Shown here piece by piece: positions 1-10,000 of a stretch of DNA of 64,000 nucleotides. The notes beneath the pieces were generated by a model. That model had not been told where the DNA came from, searched no databases, and saw only the letters and a program-made list of their open reading frames with translations. Both the position numbers and the translations under genes were made by a program. How positions within the stretch are numbered: the stretch's first letter is position 1; every line of letters starts with the position of its first letter. The stretch comes from Runella aurantiaca (GTDB lineage Bacteria; Bacteroidota; Bacteroidia; Cytophagales; Spirosomataceae): assembly GCF_003339505.1 (NCBI RefSeq), contig NZ_QPIW01000018.1:1-64000 (forward strand). Direction: 5' to 3'.

Positions 1-53
1 AGATGAAAAATTTGTAAATGTTGTATTATTCTGTGGTAAGTTAATCAAAAGTT

Positions 54-85
54 AAAAACCCCAGCAATAGTTAGCTGGGGTTTTT
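54..85. terminator. bidirectional intrinsic terminator
   Basis: A 12-bp perfect stem (AAAAACCCCAGC / GCTGGGGTTTTT) with an 8-nt loop and T-runs on both strands. It probably ends a gene lying to the left of the window. Confidence 0.75.
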
Positions 86-129
86 AAAGAAAAACAAAGT
101 CCAAAGTAATTTCCAAGGGAAGCCTAAGA

Positions 130-156
130 AAACCCGTCGTTATCAGCGACGGGTTT
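130..156. terminator. second intrinsic terminator hairpin
   Basis: Stem AAACCCGTCG / CGACGGGTTT with a 7-nt loop, followed on the plus strand by a T-rich stretch. It lies beyond the 3' end of the minus-strand thioesterase gene, so it may serve transcripts from either side. The remaining bases up to 238 hold nothing else I can identify. Confidence 0.65.
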
Positions 157-238
157 CTTGTTTTTAGCCTAAAGAGAAATAGGCGAGAAAAAATCCAAAA
201 AGCTTCGGAATAGCCTTTGTAGATTGGGATGCGCGAGT

Positions 239-799
239 TTATGAACTTTGGGCGTCATGGTTAACAATACATCGCTCATTTTTGAGCAGATGCAAATTCT
301 CCTCCAATTTCATCCGCGTTTTCTCATTGTCGAATTCACCCGCGTAGGTGGTTTTCAGTTCTTTGCGTTTGATGGCTTCCAAAAATCGCCGTGTATCTTC
401 TTTGGTTTCGAGGCTGAGCGGAGGTACTTCGGTGGGCTTTCCTTCGTCGTCCTTGGCAACCATTGTAAAATAGGAGGTATTGGTATGTTTTTGAACACCT
501 GTTCTAACATCTTCCGCAATCACCCTGATACCCACTACCATCGAACTGCGACCTACGTAATTGATGGAGGCGTGGAGTGATACCAATTGCCCGACTTCGA
601 TGGGTTGGAGAAAGTTGACGCCTTCGACCGATACTGTCACTACATACGTGCCTGCGTGCTTGGAAGCGCACACATAAGCCACTTTGTCCATGAGTGATAA
701 CAAAATTCCTCCGTGGATTTTGCCACCGAAGTTGGCGTACGAAGGAATCATTAATTCCGTGATGGTTGTGCGGGAAAAGTTGACAGATTTGGCGAGCAT
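239..799 (-). CDS. acyl-CoA thioesterase (hotdog fold, YciA-like)
   Basis: A 186-residue protein of the acyl-CoA hydrolase family, which cleaves CoA thioesters in the cytoplasm. The N-terminal half shows the hotdog signature: a conserved Asn-Phe-Gly-Gly then His-Gly-Gly (residues about 24-32), a helix with Met-Asp-Lys, and a following strand with Val-Glu-Gly-Val-Asn-Phe. The last 60 residues are charged and have no recognisable domain. I start at the ATG two codons inside the longest frame, which opens with TTG. The gene follows the S41 protease gene with a 78-bp gap on the same strand, so the two may be co-transcribed. The natural substrate (short- or long-chain acyl-CoA) cannot be told from the sequence. 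Confidence 0.85.
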   Translation of the reverse strand: MLAKSVNFSRTTITELMIPSYANFGGKIHGGILLSLMDKVAYVCASKHAGTYVVTVSVEGVNFLQPIEVGQLVSLHASINYVGRSSMVVGIRVIAEDVRTGVQKHTNTSYFTMVAKDDEGKPTEVPPLSLETKEDTRRFLEAIKRKELKTTYAGEFDNEKTRMKLEENLHLLKNERCIVNHDAQSS

Positions 800-877
800 G
801 GGCAAAAAAATAGGTTATTGCAGACTTTATTAAAGAACTTCTAACAAAAATCTACAATAACCTGAGGATTCGCAAAC

Positions 878-2557
878 TTACTTTTTGCCGTCTTTTAAGC
901 TTACACTCGTGCGCGACAGTTTTTCGGCTTCGTCAAAAAGGGTTACTGCTTTTTTATAGCCTTCGTCTAAGTCGGACATTACTTGGTAAAATTCATTATT
1001 TAAGCCCGCTTTATCGCGTTTTTGGTAGGCATAACGCCCAATCATCGCTTTCAAGTAAGTACGGATATAAGGCTTTGAGCGCTTGTATTCTTGTTCGTTA
1101 AACTTAATGTCGTCGTTATTGGCATTGCGAAGAATAATCTCCATGTCTGCCTCGCTTGGGGTGAAGTTTTTGAGGTAGTCAGCAAAAGTAAGTTTTTCCA
1201 ACTGCTTTTTATTTTCGCCCACGTATCGTACGGCATAATCGCGAACGATGTTTTTGCCAAATAATTCATACAAATACGGCGTCATCATGCTGGTATCGCG
1301 GGGCACAAACACATCGGGGGTGATTCCGCCGCCGCCATAAACGACCCGCCCTGCATCCGTACGGAACTGGAGTTTGGGGTTGTTTTTGATGCTGTCAGCA
1401 ACGAAAAGCTCTCCGTGTGAAAAACGATTTTTGATGTCTTTTTCGTAACTTTCTACATCACCGTGGGTGTAAGGTTTTTGGATACTGCGACCACTCGGAG
1501 TAAAATAACGGGAAATAGTCAGACGCAGTTCGGAGCCATCCGATAAATTGACGGGCATTTGCACCAACCCTTTTCCAAACGAGCGTCGACCCACAATCAA
1601 AGCGCGGTCGTGGTCCTGCAATGCCCCCGCTACAATTTCAGAGGCCGAAGCACTGCCTTCGTCGATGAGGACTACCACGCTTCCGTTCTCAAACATGCCC
1701 ACGTTCTTGGTGCGGGTTTGGCGGTCATACCGGTCATCTTTGCCGTCGGTATACACAATCATTTTATCGCCCGAAATCAATTCGTCCACCATGTTGGTGG
1801 CACGGTCCATGTAGCCGCCTGGATTGCCTCTCAAATCCAACAGTAGTTTTTTCATTCCTTGGGTCTTGAGGCTGCTTATGGCATTTTTAAACTCGTCGTA
1901 GGTGGATTCAGAAAAACGGGTCACTTTAACGTATCCTGTTTCTTTATCAATCATGTAGGAAGCATCTACCGAATAGGTAGGAATCCGGTCTCGTTTCAGT
2001 TGAAAAGCCAAGGGTTTAGGCACACCTCTGCGTAAAATCTCGATTTTAACTTCGCTGCCGCGTGGTCCGCGCAGCTTAGAAAAAATAAAAGCATTGTCAA
2101 CCTTTGTTCCCGTAAAGACTTCGTTATTGACTTTCAAAATCTTATCGCCACTTTGAATACCAGCCGCTTCGGAAGGGCCGCCTACGAGTGGAGAAACCAC
2201 ATATACGGTGTCTTTGTACAAGTTGAATTCTATACCGATTCCGTCAAACCCGCTTTCTAGCTGAGAACGAGCCGCAACGGCATCTTTGGGGTTGAAATAA
2301 TAGGTGTGTGGGTCGAGCTTTTCGAGCATTTTAGTGATAGAATAATCCACCAGCTCGTCGGTATTGACCGTGTCAACGTAGTTATTATCAATCAGTTGAA
2401 GAACCTCTTTGAATTTGGTATAGCCTCGGGCCACGTCAGTGATTCCCTTGCTTCCCCCAAAAAACGTAGCGCCCAGAAATACCCCAGCGGCTAACGTAAT
2501 ACTCAATAAAATCGGCAACCGTACGGTGCGGCGATCGTTTTGGATTGGATTTTCCAT
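878..2557 (-). CDS. S41 family C-terminal processing peptidase (CtpA/Prc-like)
   Basis: A 559-residue tail-specific serine protease, anchored by one N-terminal membrane segment (residues about 13-33) and acting in the periplasm. A PDZ domain spans about residues 95-185 and binds substrate C-termini. The peptidase core follows with the Ser-Lys dyad: Ser304 within GSASASE and Lys329 within FGKG, the exact 25-residue spacing seen in Prc. The carboxy-terminal 130 residues are a helical extension common in Bacteroidota homologues. Substrates are unknown; the family trims or degrades envelope proteins. The gene points away from polA, with a 147-bp divergent spacer, and precedes the thioesterase gene. 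Confidence 0.93.
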   Translation of the reverse strand: MENPIQNDRRTVRLPILLSITLAAGVFLGATFFGGSKGITDVARGYTKFKEVLQLIDNNYVDTVNTDELVDYSITKMLEKLDPHTYYFNPKDAVAARSQLESGFDGIGIEFNLYKDTVYVVSPLVGGPSEAAGIQSGDKILKVNNEVFTGTKVDNAFIFSKLRGPRGSEVKIEILRRGVPKPLAFQLKRDRIPTYSVDASYMIDKETGYVKVTRFSESTYDEFKNAISSLKTQGMKKLLLDLRGNPGGYMDRATNMVDELISGDKMIVYTDGKDDRYDRQTRTKNVGMFENGSVVVLIDEGSASASEIVAGALQDHDRALIVGRRSFGKGLVQMPVNLSDGSELRLTISRYFTPSGRSIQKPYTHGDVESYEKDIKNRFSHGELFVADSIKNNPKLQFRTDAGRVVYGGGGITPDVFVPRDTSMMTPYLYELFGKNIVRDYAVRYVGENKKQLEKLTFADYLKNFTPSEADMEIILRNANNDDIKFNEQEYKRSKPYIRTYLKAMIGRYAYQKRDKAGLNNEFYQVMSDLDEGYKKAVTLFDEAEKLSRTSVSLKDGKK

Positions 2558-2704
2558 GTTACTTTTACAGAGTGCGAGTCGTAATGTACAGATAGTGCAT
2601 AAAAATAACGCACAAACGCCATAGGTAGTTTAACAACTCGTTAGAAAAATCAAAAATCCCGTTAAACTTTCCTTTCTTTGCATCATTTACTCATTAAATG
2701 ACCC

Positions 2705-5572
2705 ATGAAGCCTGACAAAAAACTGTTTCTTTTAGATGCCTTTGCGCTGATTTATCGTGCCCATTTCGCCTTTCTTAAAGCTCCCAGAATTACTTCTAAA
2801 GGGTTGAATACAAGTGCCGTATTTGGTTTTTTGAACACCTTGCGGGAAGTTTTAAAAAACGAAAAACCAACGCACTTGGGGGTAGCATTTGATACGCCCA
2901 AGCCTACATTTCGTCACGTACAGTTTGAGGCCTACAAAGCCCAACGGCAGCAGCAACCCGAAGACATTACCATCGCGGTTCCGTACGTGAAGCGATTGCT
3001 GAAAGCTATGTGTATTCCTGTGTTGGAGGTAGATGGCTATGAAGCAGATGATGTGGTGGGAACGCTTGCTAAAAAGGCCGCTCGCTCAGGATTTGAAGTG
3101 TTTATGATGACGCCCGACAAAGACTACGGTCAGTTGGTTGAGGAACATATTTACCTGTATAAACCCGCCATCATGGGCAAAGGCGTTGAAATCATGGGGC
3201 CTGCCGAAGTGTGCGCGCGTTGGGGGGTCAAAGATATCAGTCAGGTGGTGGATATGCTGGGTTTGCAGGGCGATGCGGTGGATAACATTCCGGGGATTCC
3301 GGGTGTGGGAGAAAAGACCGCTCAAAAACTAATTGAAGAGTTTGGCTCTATCGAAAACCTGTTGGTCAATACTCACAAACTAGCGGGAAAACTCAAAGAA
3401 AAAGTCATCGAAGGTGCCGATAAAGCCATTTTGTCAAAGCATTTGGCCACCATTGATATAAATGTACCGATTGAATTTCACGAAGAAGACCTCCTCATGT
3501 GTGAGCCCGATCGTGATATGCTGTCGGCATTGCTGGATGAGTTGGAATTTCGCACGTTGCGTAAAAGTATGTTGGGCGAAGATGCCACCGATGTCAAACT
3601 AACTAACTTGTCGGCCGCTGCTTCTTCGGCTGATAAAAAAGGCCAACTTAGTTTGTTTGGAGAAAGTGCTCCTACGCCCGAAAGCAACGCTCAAAACAAA
3701 CCAGTAACGTCTTCGGAAAGCGAGTTGCCGTTTCAAACGCCCGAATTTTCTTCGGAGCGCCGCACGGTAGCCAATACGCTCCACCGCTATCATTTGGTTG
3801 ATACCCCCGAGTTGCGGCAGTCGTTGGCGTATTATCTGAGTTTGCAAGAGGCTTTTTGCTTTGATACCGAGACCAACTCCCTAGATGCCATTGATGCCGA
3901 ATTGGTAGGAATGTCGTTTGCCTACCAAAAAGGCGAGGCGTTTTACGTGAGCGTTCCGGCTGACCGCGAAGAGGCTCAAAAGGTAGTGGAAGATTTTAGG
4001 GCGGTGTTGGAAGATGAAAAGATTGAGAAAATCGCCCAAAACCTTAAATACGACCTGCTCGTTCTTCAAAACTACGGGATTGAGATTCGGGGACCCATTT
4101 ATGATACCATGCTGGCGCATTACCTGATTGAACCAGATAAGCGCCATAATATGGATATTTTGGCTAATTCGTACCTGAATTATGAGCCCGTTTCGATTGA
4201 GGCATTAATTGGCAAAAAAGGCCCTAAACAGCTTACGATGCGGGATGTTGACATCGAAAAGTTGGTAGAATACGCCGCCGAAGATGCCGACGTAACGCTA
4301 CAATTGAAAGAAAAACTGAACCCGATATTGATTGAAAATCAGGCGGAAAAACTTTTCAGAGGGGTGGAAGTTCGGCTGGTACCTGTGTTGGCGGGGATGG
4401 AGCGCGAAGGGATTAAAGTAGACATGAATGCCCTAAAAGAAATGTCGGGCGTGTTGGAGACGGATATGAAATTGGTAGAAAAAGACATCTATCAATTGGC
4501 GGGAGAGGAGTTCAATATTTCTTCGCCGAAACAATTGGGCGTGGTGTTGTTTGAAAAAATGCAATTGATTAAAAAGCCTAAAAAAACGGCAACGGGTCAA
4601 TATGCGACGGGCGAGGATATTCTGTCGGACTTGGAAGCTGAGCACGAAATAGCGCGTAAAATTTTGGATTATCGCGAGCTGCAAAAACTGAAGTCTACCT
4701 ATGTCGATGCCTTGCCATTATTGATTAATGCCAAAACGGGTCGAATTCATACCTCCTTTAATCAAGCCGTAGCGGCTACGGGGCGTTTGAGTAGTACCAA
4801 TCCAAACCTCCAAAATATTCCGATTCGAACGCCGAGAGGGCGCGAAATTCGCAAAGCTTTTGTGCCGTATAGCGACGAGTTTGTGATTCTTTCGGCCGAT
4901 TATTCCCAAATCGAATTGCGAATTATGGCGGCTTTCAGTCAGGATGCTACTATGTTGGAGGCGTTTAACCAAGGCTTAGACATTCACGCCAGTACTGCCA
5001 GTAAGGTATTTAAAGTGGAGCTTGCTGACGTTACTTCTGATATGAGACGCAAGGCAAAAATGGTCAATTTTGGCATTATCTACGGTATCTCAGCGTTTGG
5101 GTTGGCCCAACGGTTGGGGATTCCGCGTGGCGAAGCCGGCGAAATAATCCGTGCCTATTTTGAAGAATTCCCCGCCGTAAAAACATTCATGGATTTATCG
5201 ATTAACAAAGCCCGGGAAAACAAATACGTAGAAACCATTCTGGGGCGTCGACGGTATTTGGCTGATATTGATTCTCAGAACCAAACGACGCGGAGTTTTG
5301 CCGAGCGCAACGCCATCAACGCCCCCATCCAAGGCTCGGCGGCCGATATGATAAAAGTGGCCATGATTAATATTCACGATTTCCTGAAAAAAGAGAAACT
5401 CCGCTCTAAGATGATTCTTCAGGTACACGATGAATTGGTGTTTGATGCTCACCGCGACGAGGTAGAGCTATTGAGCCAGCACGTAAAAGAGTTAATGGTC
5501 AATGCCATTCCGCTTCCCGTTAAAATGGATACTGGGATAGGATTGGGGAATAACTGGTTGGAAGCGCATTAA
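2705..5572 (+). CDS. polA: DNA polymerase I
   Basis: A 955-residue family A DNA polymerase for Okazaki-fragment processing and repair synthesis. Three domains are visible: the 5'-3' flap nuclease (residues 1 to about 290, with Asp-rich metal motifs such as DGYEADD and the helix-hairpin-helix GIPGVGEKTA), a 3'-5' exonuclease (about 375-560, with the DTE metal ligands in FDTETNSLD and a Tyr/Asp-containing motif III, so proofreading looks intact), and the polymerase domain (about 570-955, with motif A DYSQIELR, motif B RRKAKMVNFGIIYG and motif C VHDE). Length is normal for the family. It starts at the only sensible ATG and is divergent from the S41 protease gene. Confidence 0.98.
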   Translation: MKPDKKLFLLDAFALIYRAHFAFLKAPRITSKGLNTSAVFGFLNTLREVLKNEKPTHLGVAFDTPKPTFRHVQFEAYKAQRQQQPEDITIAVPYVKRLLKAMCIPVLEVDGYEADDVVGTLAKKAARSGFEVFMMTPDKDYGQLVEEHIYLYKPAIMGKGVEIMGPAEVCARWGVKDISQVVDMLGLQGDAVDNIPGIPGVGEKTAQKLIEEFGSIENLLVNTHKLAGKLKEKVIEGADKAILSKHLATIDINVPIEFHEEDLLMCEPDRDMLSALLDELEFRTLRKSMLGEDATDVKLTNLSAAASSADKKGQLSLFGESAPTPESNAQNKPVTSSESELPFQTPEFSSERRTVANTLHRYHLVDTPELRQSLAYYLSLQEAFCFDTETNSLDAIDAELVGMSFAYQKGEAFYVSVPADREEAQKVVEDFRAVLEDEKIEKIAQNLKYDLLVLQNYGIEIRGPIYDTMLAHYLIEPDKRHNMDILANSYLNYEPVSIEALIGKKGPKQLTMRDVDIEKLVEYAAEDADVTLQLKEKLNPILIENQAEKLFRGVEVRLVPVLAGMEREGIKVDMNALKEMSGVLETDMKLVEKDIYQLAGEEFNISSPKQLGVVLFEKMQLIKKPKKTATGQYATGEDILSDLEAEHEIARKILDYRELQKLKSTYVDALPLLINAKTGRIHTSFNQAVAATGRLSSTNPNLQNIPIRTPRGREIRKAFVPYSDEFVILSADYSQIELRIMAAFSQDATMLEAFNQGLDIHASTASKVFKVELADVTSDMRRKAKMVNFGIIYGISAFGLAQRLGIPRGEAGEIIRAYFEEFPAVKTFMDLSINKARENKYVETILGRRRYLADIDSQNQTTRSFAERNAINAPIQGSAADMIKVAMINIHDFLKKEKLRSKMILQVHDELVFDAHRDEVELLSQHVKELMVNAIPLPVKMDTGIGLGNNWLEAH

Positions 5573-5591
5573 AAATGATATAAATAAATGG

Positions 5592-5637
5592 GGTTGTGAG
5601 CAACCGTGTGGTTGGTTTCTCAACACCAACCACACGG
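5592..5637. repeat. compound palindromic element downstream of polA
   Basis: Two adjacent perfect hairpins. The first is GGTTG-TGAG-CAACC (5592-5605). The second is a 13-bp stem (5604-5616 with 5625-5637) with an 8-nt loop. The first 14-mer recurs exactly at 12054-12067, which suggests a dispersed intergenic element. It lies between the convergent 3' ends of polA and a lipoprotein gene, so it may also stop transcription, although no T-run follows. Confidence 0.6.
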
Positions 5638-5708
5638 CGGTGAAGCAGGCAGGATGGCTCGCCGCCGTGTTTCTCAAAACCTTCATAGAGAAGCTTTAAC
5701 ACAACCCC

Positions 5709-6134
5709 TTACTGATTTCCGTACTTCACCGCCGTGCCTGTCATCACAAAACCCTGATAATCTTTGGCAGTATAGTATTGGTATTTTACGTTGACGAGCG
5801 CGTGGGCGCCCATGCCTACACCCTGCAAGATAAGTTGGTCGAGCAACGCCCGTTTTTGATCTTCGTCGTTTCCTCTAAATAGCATTCGCCCTTCCTTGGT
5901 TTGTCGCTCACTAAGGGGGACTTCCTTCTCAACTTTGACAGGGCCAATGGGGGTATAAAGACGGGTGGTAGGTTGGTTTTCGTAAAATACATCAATGGGA
6001 TAATCTGCTTTGGCCAGTTTGATAGGGATGCCTAAACCACCGTCGGAGGTAGTGACGGGGCGTGTGCACGAAAACAAAAAGGTGAAAGCAAAAAGACAAA
6101 ATATAAAGGAGGTAATTGACTTCATCAGATTCAT
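5709..6134 (-). CDS. small lipoprotein of unknown function
   Basis: A 141-residue exported protein. The N-terminus is a lipoprotein signal peptide ending in a lipobox (Leu-Phe-Ser-Cys, Cys at residue 23), so it is probably anchored to a membrane by lipid. The mature part has no catalytic motif I recognise. Its last 50 residues, with a helix followed by Gly-Ala-His-Ala-Leu-Val-Asn-Val and a terminal Gly-Thr-Ala-Val strand, look broadly like small YbjQ-type or DUF4156-type domains, but this is only a resemblance. An alternative start at the fourth codon (Met-Lys-Ser) gives an equally good signal peptide. It converges with polA across a 136-bp spacer holding a palindromic element. Confidence 0.7.
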   Translation of the reverse strand: MNLMKSITSFIFCLFAFTFLFSCTRPVTTSDGGLGIPIKLAKADYPIDVFYENQPTTRLYTPIGPVKVEKEVPLSERQTKEGRMLFRGNDEDQKRALLDQLILQGVGMGAHALVNVKYQYYTAKDYQGFVMTGTAVKYGNQ

Positions 6135-6499
6135 AGCATTCTTTTTTAAGTGTTCTCGTTATACACCACAAACGAAAACAATGTTTCAGTAAAACGAAAA
6201 TTTTTGATGTCGTATTGTCGGTTCAAAGCAAAGGATTATTATCCAATAAATGCATACATAACCAACGAAATGCGTCGGTGCGTGCGTTTTTTGTACGCAC
6301 GCACAAAAAAAATAACGAGGCTGATTGCATGAAAATAGGGGTGTATTTTGAGTTTGTATGATATTTCAGAGAAATAGCTAGACAAAATTGATAATCTAAA
6401 ACGAAGCGGCTCTTGTTTTGCAAAAAAAATGGTACGAACTTTGCGAGCCCTTTAAAACCGTAGACCATTATAGGTTGAAACGGTGCTTAAACCAAAGAA
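6135..6499. other. 365-bp intergenic region with a strong hairpin
   Basis: A non-coding, AT-rich divergent region between the lipoprotein gene and the secDF leader ORF. It contains a 10-bp GC-rich hairpin at 6278-6304 and, near 6437-6443, an AACTTTG element that could be a degenerate -7 box for the plus-strand genes, with TTTTG about 20 bases upstream. I see no gene or RNA family in it. Confidence 0.5.
6278..6304. other. isolated hairpin of unknown role
   Basis: Perfect stem GTGCGTGCGT / ACGCACGCAC with a 7-nt T-rich loop. On the plus strand it is followed by eight A residues, so it lacks the T-tract expected of a terminator in either direction. It could be an operator or an RNA structure. 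Confidence 0.5.
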
Positions 6500-6868
6500 A
6501 TGAAACAACGCAGGTTTTTTACACAACTGACTTCCGCTGCCTTGGCGCTGCTGTTATTAATAACAGCTACTGCAGGTAAGTCGTTGTTGTTGCCCAAAGC
6601 CGCTGTCAAGAAGCCTGTTTCTGAAGAAACTTCTAAAAGCAAAAAAGCCAACCAAGAACGGCCTGTGGTGCAGGAAATGTCGTTGGTGGCAGTCGTGGCT
6701 CCTGCGGTTTCGTTTGATTTTGAGCAATCCTTTTATTTTTTACCTACTATTTTTAGTGTCGAACTGCCCGGCACCAATGCCCTTCCAAAGCGGTTTGACA
6801 TCTTTTATTACTTCTTCTCCTTTTTCCGAAATGTATTCGGACATTTTATTGCGATTAATGCGCCTTAG
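6500..6868 (+). CDS. small exported protein upstream of secDF; candidate Sec-monitor leader peptide
   Basis: A 122-residue protein I do not recognise as a named family. It opens with a clear signal sequence (basic MKQRR, then a hydrophobic run at about residues 8-25). The middle is Lys/Glu-rich and probably flexible (about 30-55). The last 45 residues are unusually aromatic and hydrophobic, ending in FGHFIAINAP with the final Pro directly before the stop codon. It ends 165 bases before the secDF start and is on the same strand. Known regulators of Sec components (SecM before secA, VemP before secDF2, MifM before yidC2) have this layout: a short exported protein whose C-terminus stalls the ribosome. 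That role is inferred here from size, signal peptide and position only; an ordinary small exported protein is the alternative. Confidence 0.65.
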   Translation: MKQRRFFTQLTSAALALLLLITATAGKSLLLPKAAVKKPVSEETSKSKKANQERPVVQEMSLVAVVAPAVSFDFEQSFYFLPTIFSVELPGTNALPKRFDIFYYFFSFFRNVFGHFIAINAP

Positions 6869-7033
6869 TTGAGGCGAAAATGACGGTGATTTTGTCACTT
6901 CGATTCACTGTGCAGTTGTGAAAGCACATTGTATTTTCATTTTGGGGCATGTCCTAAGGCCCTTTACGGGGATAAAACCCCTCTATCGTTTCACAAATAT
7001 TTATTTCAATCATTTATTTACTTCAATAAAACA
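6869..7033 (+). promoter_or_regulatory. structured spacer before secDF
   Basis: A 165-nt gap with several possible short stems: GTGA/TCAC near 6892-6904, GGGG/CCCC at 6968-6981, and an alternative pairing of GGGGC (about 6943) with GCCC (about 6959). These could mask or free the secDF translation start if ribosomes stall on the upstream ORF. This is inference. Confidence 0.35.
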
Positions 7034-10000
7034 ATGCAAAACAGACTTGGCATTTGGATTTTGACCGTAGTTGTTGCGGTATTGAGTATCTATTATCTGT
7101 CCTTCACGTTTGTAGCGCGCGGGATTCGTAAAGATGCTGAAACCTACGCTACGGCAAAAGATGGTCTTGTAGACCAAAAGAAAAAAGAGCGTTATCTCGA
7201 CTCACTTCGTCGCGAGCCCGTTTATTTGGGAAGTACGTATCAGGAAGTTACCCAACGTGAGTTAGGATTAGGTCTTGATTTACAGGGAGGTATGCACGTG
7301 GTGCTTGAAGTAGCTCCCACCGATATTTTGAAAGGATTGGCGGGCGGAAATGCGCGCAACAGTCAGTTTAACGAAGCACTCAAACAGGCCACTGAGGCGC
7401 AGAAATCGAGCCAGTCTAATTATGTAGACTTGTTTGTAAGTTCTTACAAAAAGGTGGCTCCAAGCGCAACTTTGGCGCAAATTTTCTCTAATAGCACCAA
7501 TCGTGGTAAAATTAGCAATAGCTCATCGGACAGCGAAGTAACGAAGTTTTTGAAAGAAGAAGTGGACGGAGCTACGAGCCGTGCGTTCCAAATCATTCAA
7601 CAGCGCGTGGATAAATTTGGGGTAGCCAACCCTAACATCCAACGTTTGCCGGGTTCAGGCCGTATTCTGATTGAGTTGCCAGGGGTAGATAACCCCGAGC
7701 GTGTGCGTCGACTTTTGACAGGTTCTGCCAAGCTTGAATTCTGTGAAGTATACACATTGGATGAAGTTTCGCCAGCGCTTAATGCATTGGGTGCTTATCT
7801 GACACAGTTGGATTTGGAAAAGAAAATCGCTGAAAAAGGCACTTCCGCTGCCGATACTTCAAAAGCGGGTGGATTGGCGGCTCAGTTGGCCAAAGGGGTA
7901 AAAACAGATTCTACCTCAAAAGATACAACCGCTAACCAAACAGGTCTTGCTAGTTTGTTTGTGCCAATTTCTCAAGGTCAACTAGGTGTGTATGCCAAAG
8001 ACACTGCCCGTGCCAATGAGCTTTTGGCCCGTACAGAAGTAAAGGCGATGTTTCCTTCTGATGCCGTTATTATGTGGGACCGCAAAGGAGTTGAGACGAC
8101 TGACAAGCGTAACGAAATCGTTGGTATTTACTTTATTAAGAAAGCCAACGGACAGGCGCCGTTGGAAGGGGATGTGATTGTAGATGCAACGGGTAACAAC
8201 TACGATGACCGCGGTCGTCCAGAAGTGTCGATGCGTATGAACGCCGAAGGAGCCCGTAAATGGAAAAACCTGACTGCTGCTAACATTGGCCGTCCAGTAG
8301 CCATTATTTTGGACGGATTTGTATATACCGCACCAAACGTGCAAAATGAAATTCCTAACGGAAACTCAAGCATCACGGGTAGCTTTACCATTGATGAAAC
8401 CAAAGACATGGCCAACGTGCTCAAAGCAGGTAAGCTTCCTGCGCCGACCACTATCGTGGAAGAGGCCATCGTAGGAGCTACATTGGGTTCAGAATCAGTT
8501 AGTGCAGGGGTAATTTCCTCGTTGGTAGGTTTGTTGGTTGTATTGATTTTCATGGTCATCTACTACAACAAGGCGGGAATGATTGCCGACGTGGCGTTGG
8601 TTATCAACCTGTTTTTCCTGATGGGGATTATGGCTTCGTTGGGAGCAATCCTTACCCTGCCAGGTATTGCGGGTATCGTGTTGACGATTGGTATGGCGGT
8701 GGATGCCAACGTGTTGGTGTTTGAACGTATCAAGGAAGAATTGGCAGCGGGTAAAGAATTGAAATTAGCGATTTCGGATGGTTTCAAAAACTCACTTTCT
8801 TCTATTCTTGACTCAAACGTAACGACTTTATTGACGGGTATTATCCTTTTCTTCTTGGGTACAGGCTTGATTTTAGGTTTTGCCACGACCCTCGTGATTG
8901 GTATCCTGACGTCGTTGTTTGCGGCATTGTTTGTATCTCGTTTGATTTTAGAATGGTGGGTTGGTAAAGGCCGTAAGATTGAATTTTTCGCTTCATGGTC
9001 GCAAAACTTGTTCAAAGATGCCAACTTCGACTTCGTATCACGTCGTCGTGTGTATTATATTATTTCTTCGGTCATTATCGGATTAGGAATTATCTCTGTC
9101 ATTTTCAAAGGATTTGGGTTGGGGGTTGACTTCAAAGGCGGCCGTAGTTACGTTGTCCGTTTTGAAAAAGGAGTTGAGACTTCCGAAGTTCGTGAGATTT
9201 TGACGGGAGTGTTTGGTGCTGCTCCTGAAGTAAAAACATTTGGGGGAATCGGTATCGGAGCCAATGAGCAGGTAAAAGTAACGACCAGCTTTTTGGCTGA
9301 TGCCACCACACCAGATGCCGATAAACAGGCCGAAGCCAAATTGAACGAAGGATTAAGTAAGTTGCCTAACAATAAGGCAACCATTCAAAGTTCACAAAAA
9401 GTAGGGCCGACGATTGCGTTTGACTTGATTATGACTTCCTTGAAATCGATTTTATTGGCGGTGCTGGTGGTATCGATATACATTTTTATTCGATTCCGTA
9501 AGGTTGCGTTCGTTTGGGGGGCTATTGTGGCTCTGTTCCACGACGTTCTCGTTATTTTGGCGGTATTCTCTATCTTCAACGGTTTGCTACCTTTCTCATT
9601 GGATGTTGACCAAGCATTTATTGGGGCGGTTCTGACGATTATGGGTTATTCAATGAACGATACTGTCGTGGTTTTTGACCGGGTTCGTGAATATTTGAGA
9701 GACAATAAAGGTAAGAAAGAAACAATTCCAGCCATCATCAACAACGCCTTGAACAGTACGCTTAGCCGTACTGCCGTAACGGGTCTTTCGACGATGTTTG
9801 TGTTGATTGTATTATTCATTTTTGGTGGAGAGGTAATTCGCGGATTCTCCTTTGCTATGTTGATTGGGGTAATCGTGGGTACGTATTCTTCGTTGTTTGT
9901 GGCTACGCCAATCGTAGTAGATTCATTGACCCGCGACCAAGCCAAAGATGAAGCATTGGGTGACTCGAAAAAAGCTGCACCTGCTCGTTTGATTTCTGAT

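Noticed and set aside
5592-5637. Miniature transposon (MITE)
   Set aside because: There is no target-site duplication or transposase nearby, and the palindromes are too short; a dispersed hairpin repeat fits better.
8563-9024. Long antisense frame inside secDF
   Set aside because: It is fully covered by the well-supported SecDF coding sequence; its translation is low-complexity and matches no family I know.
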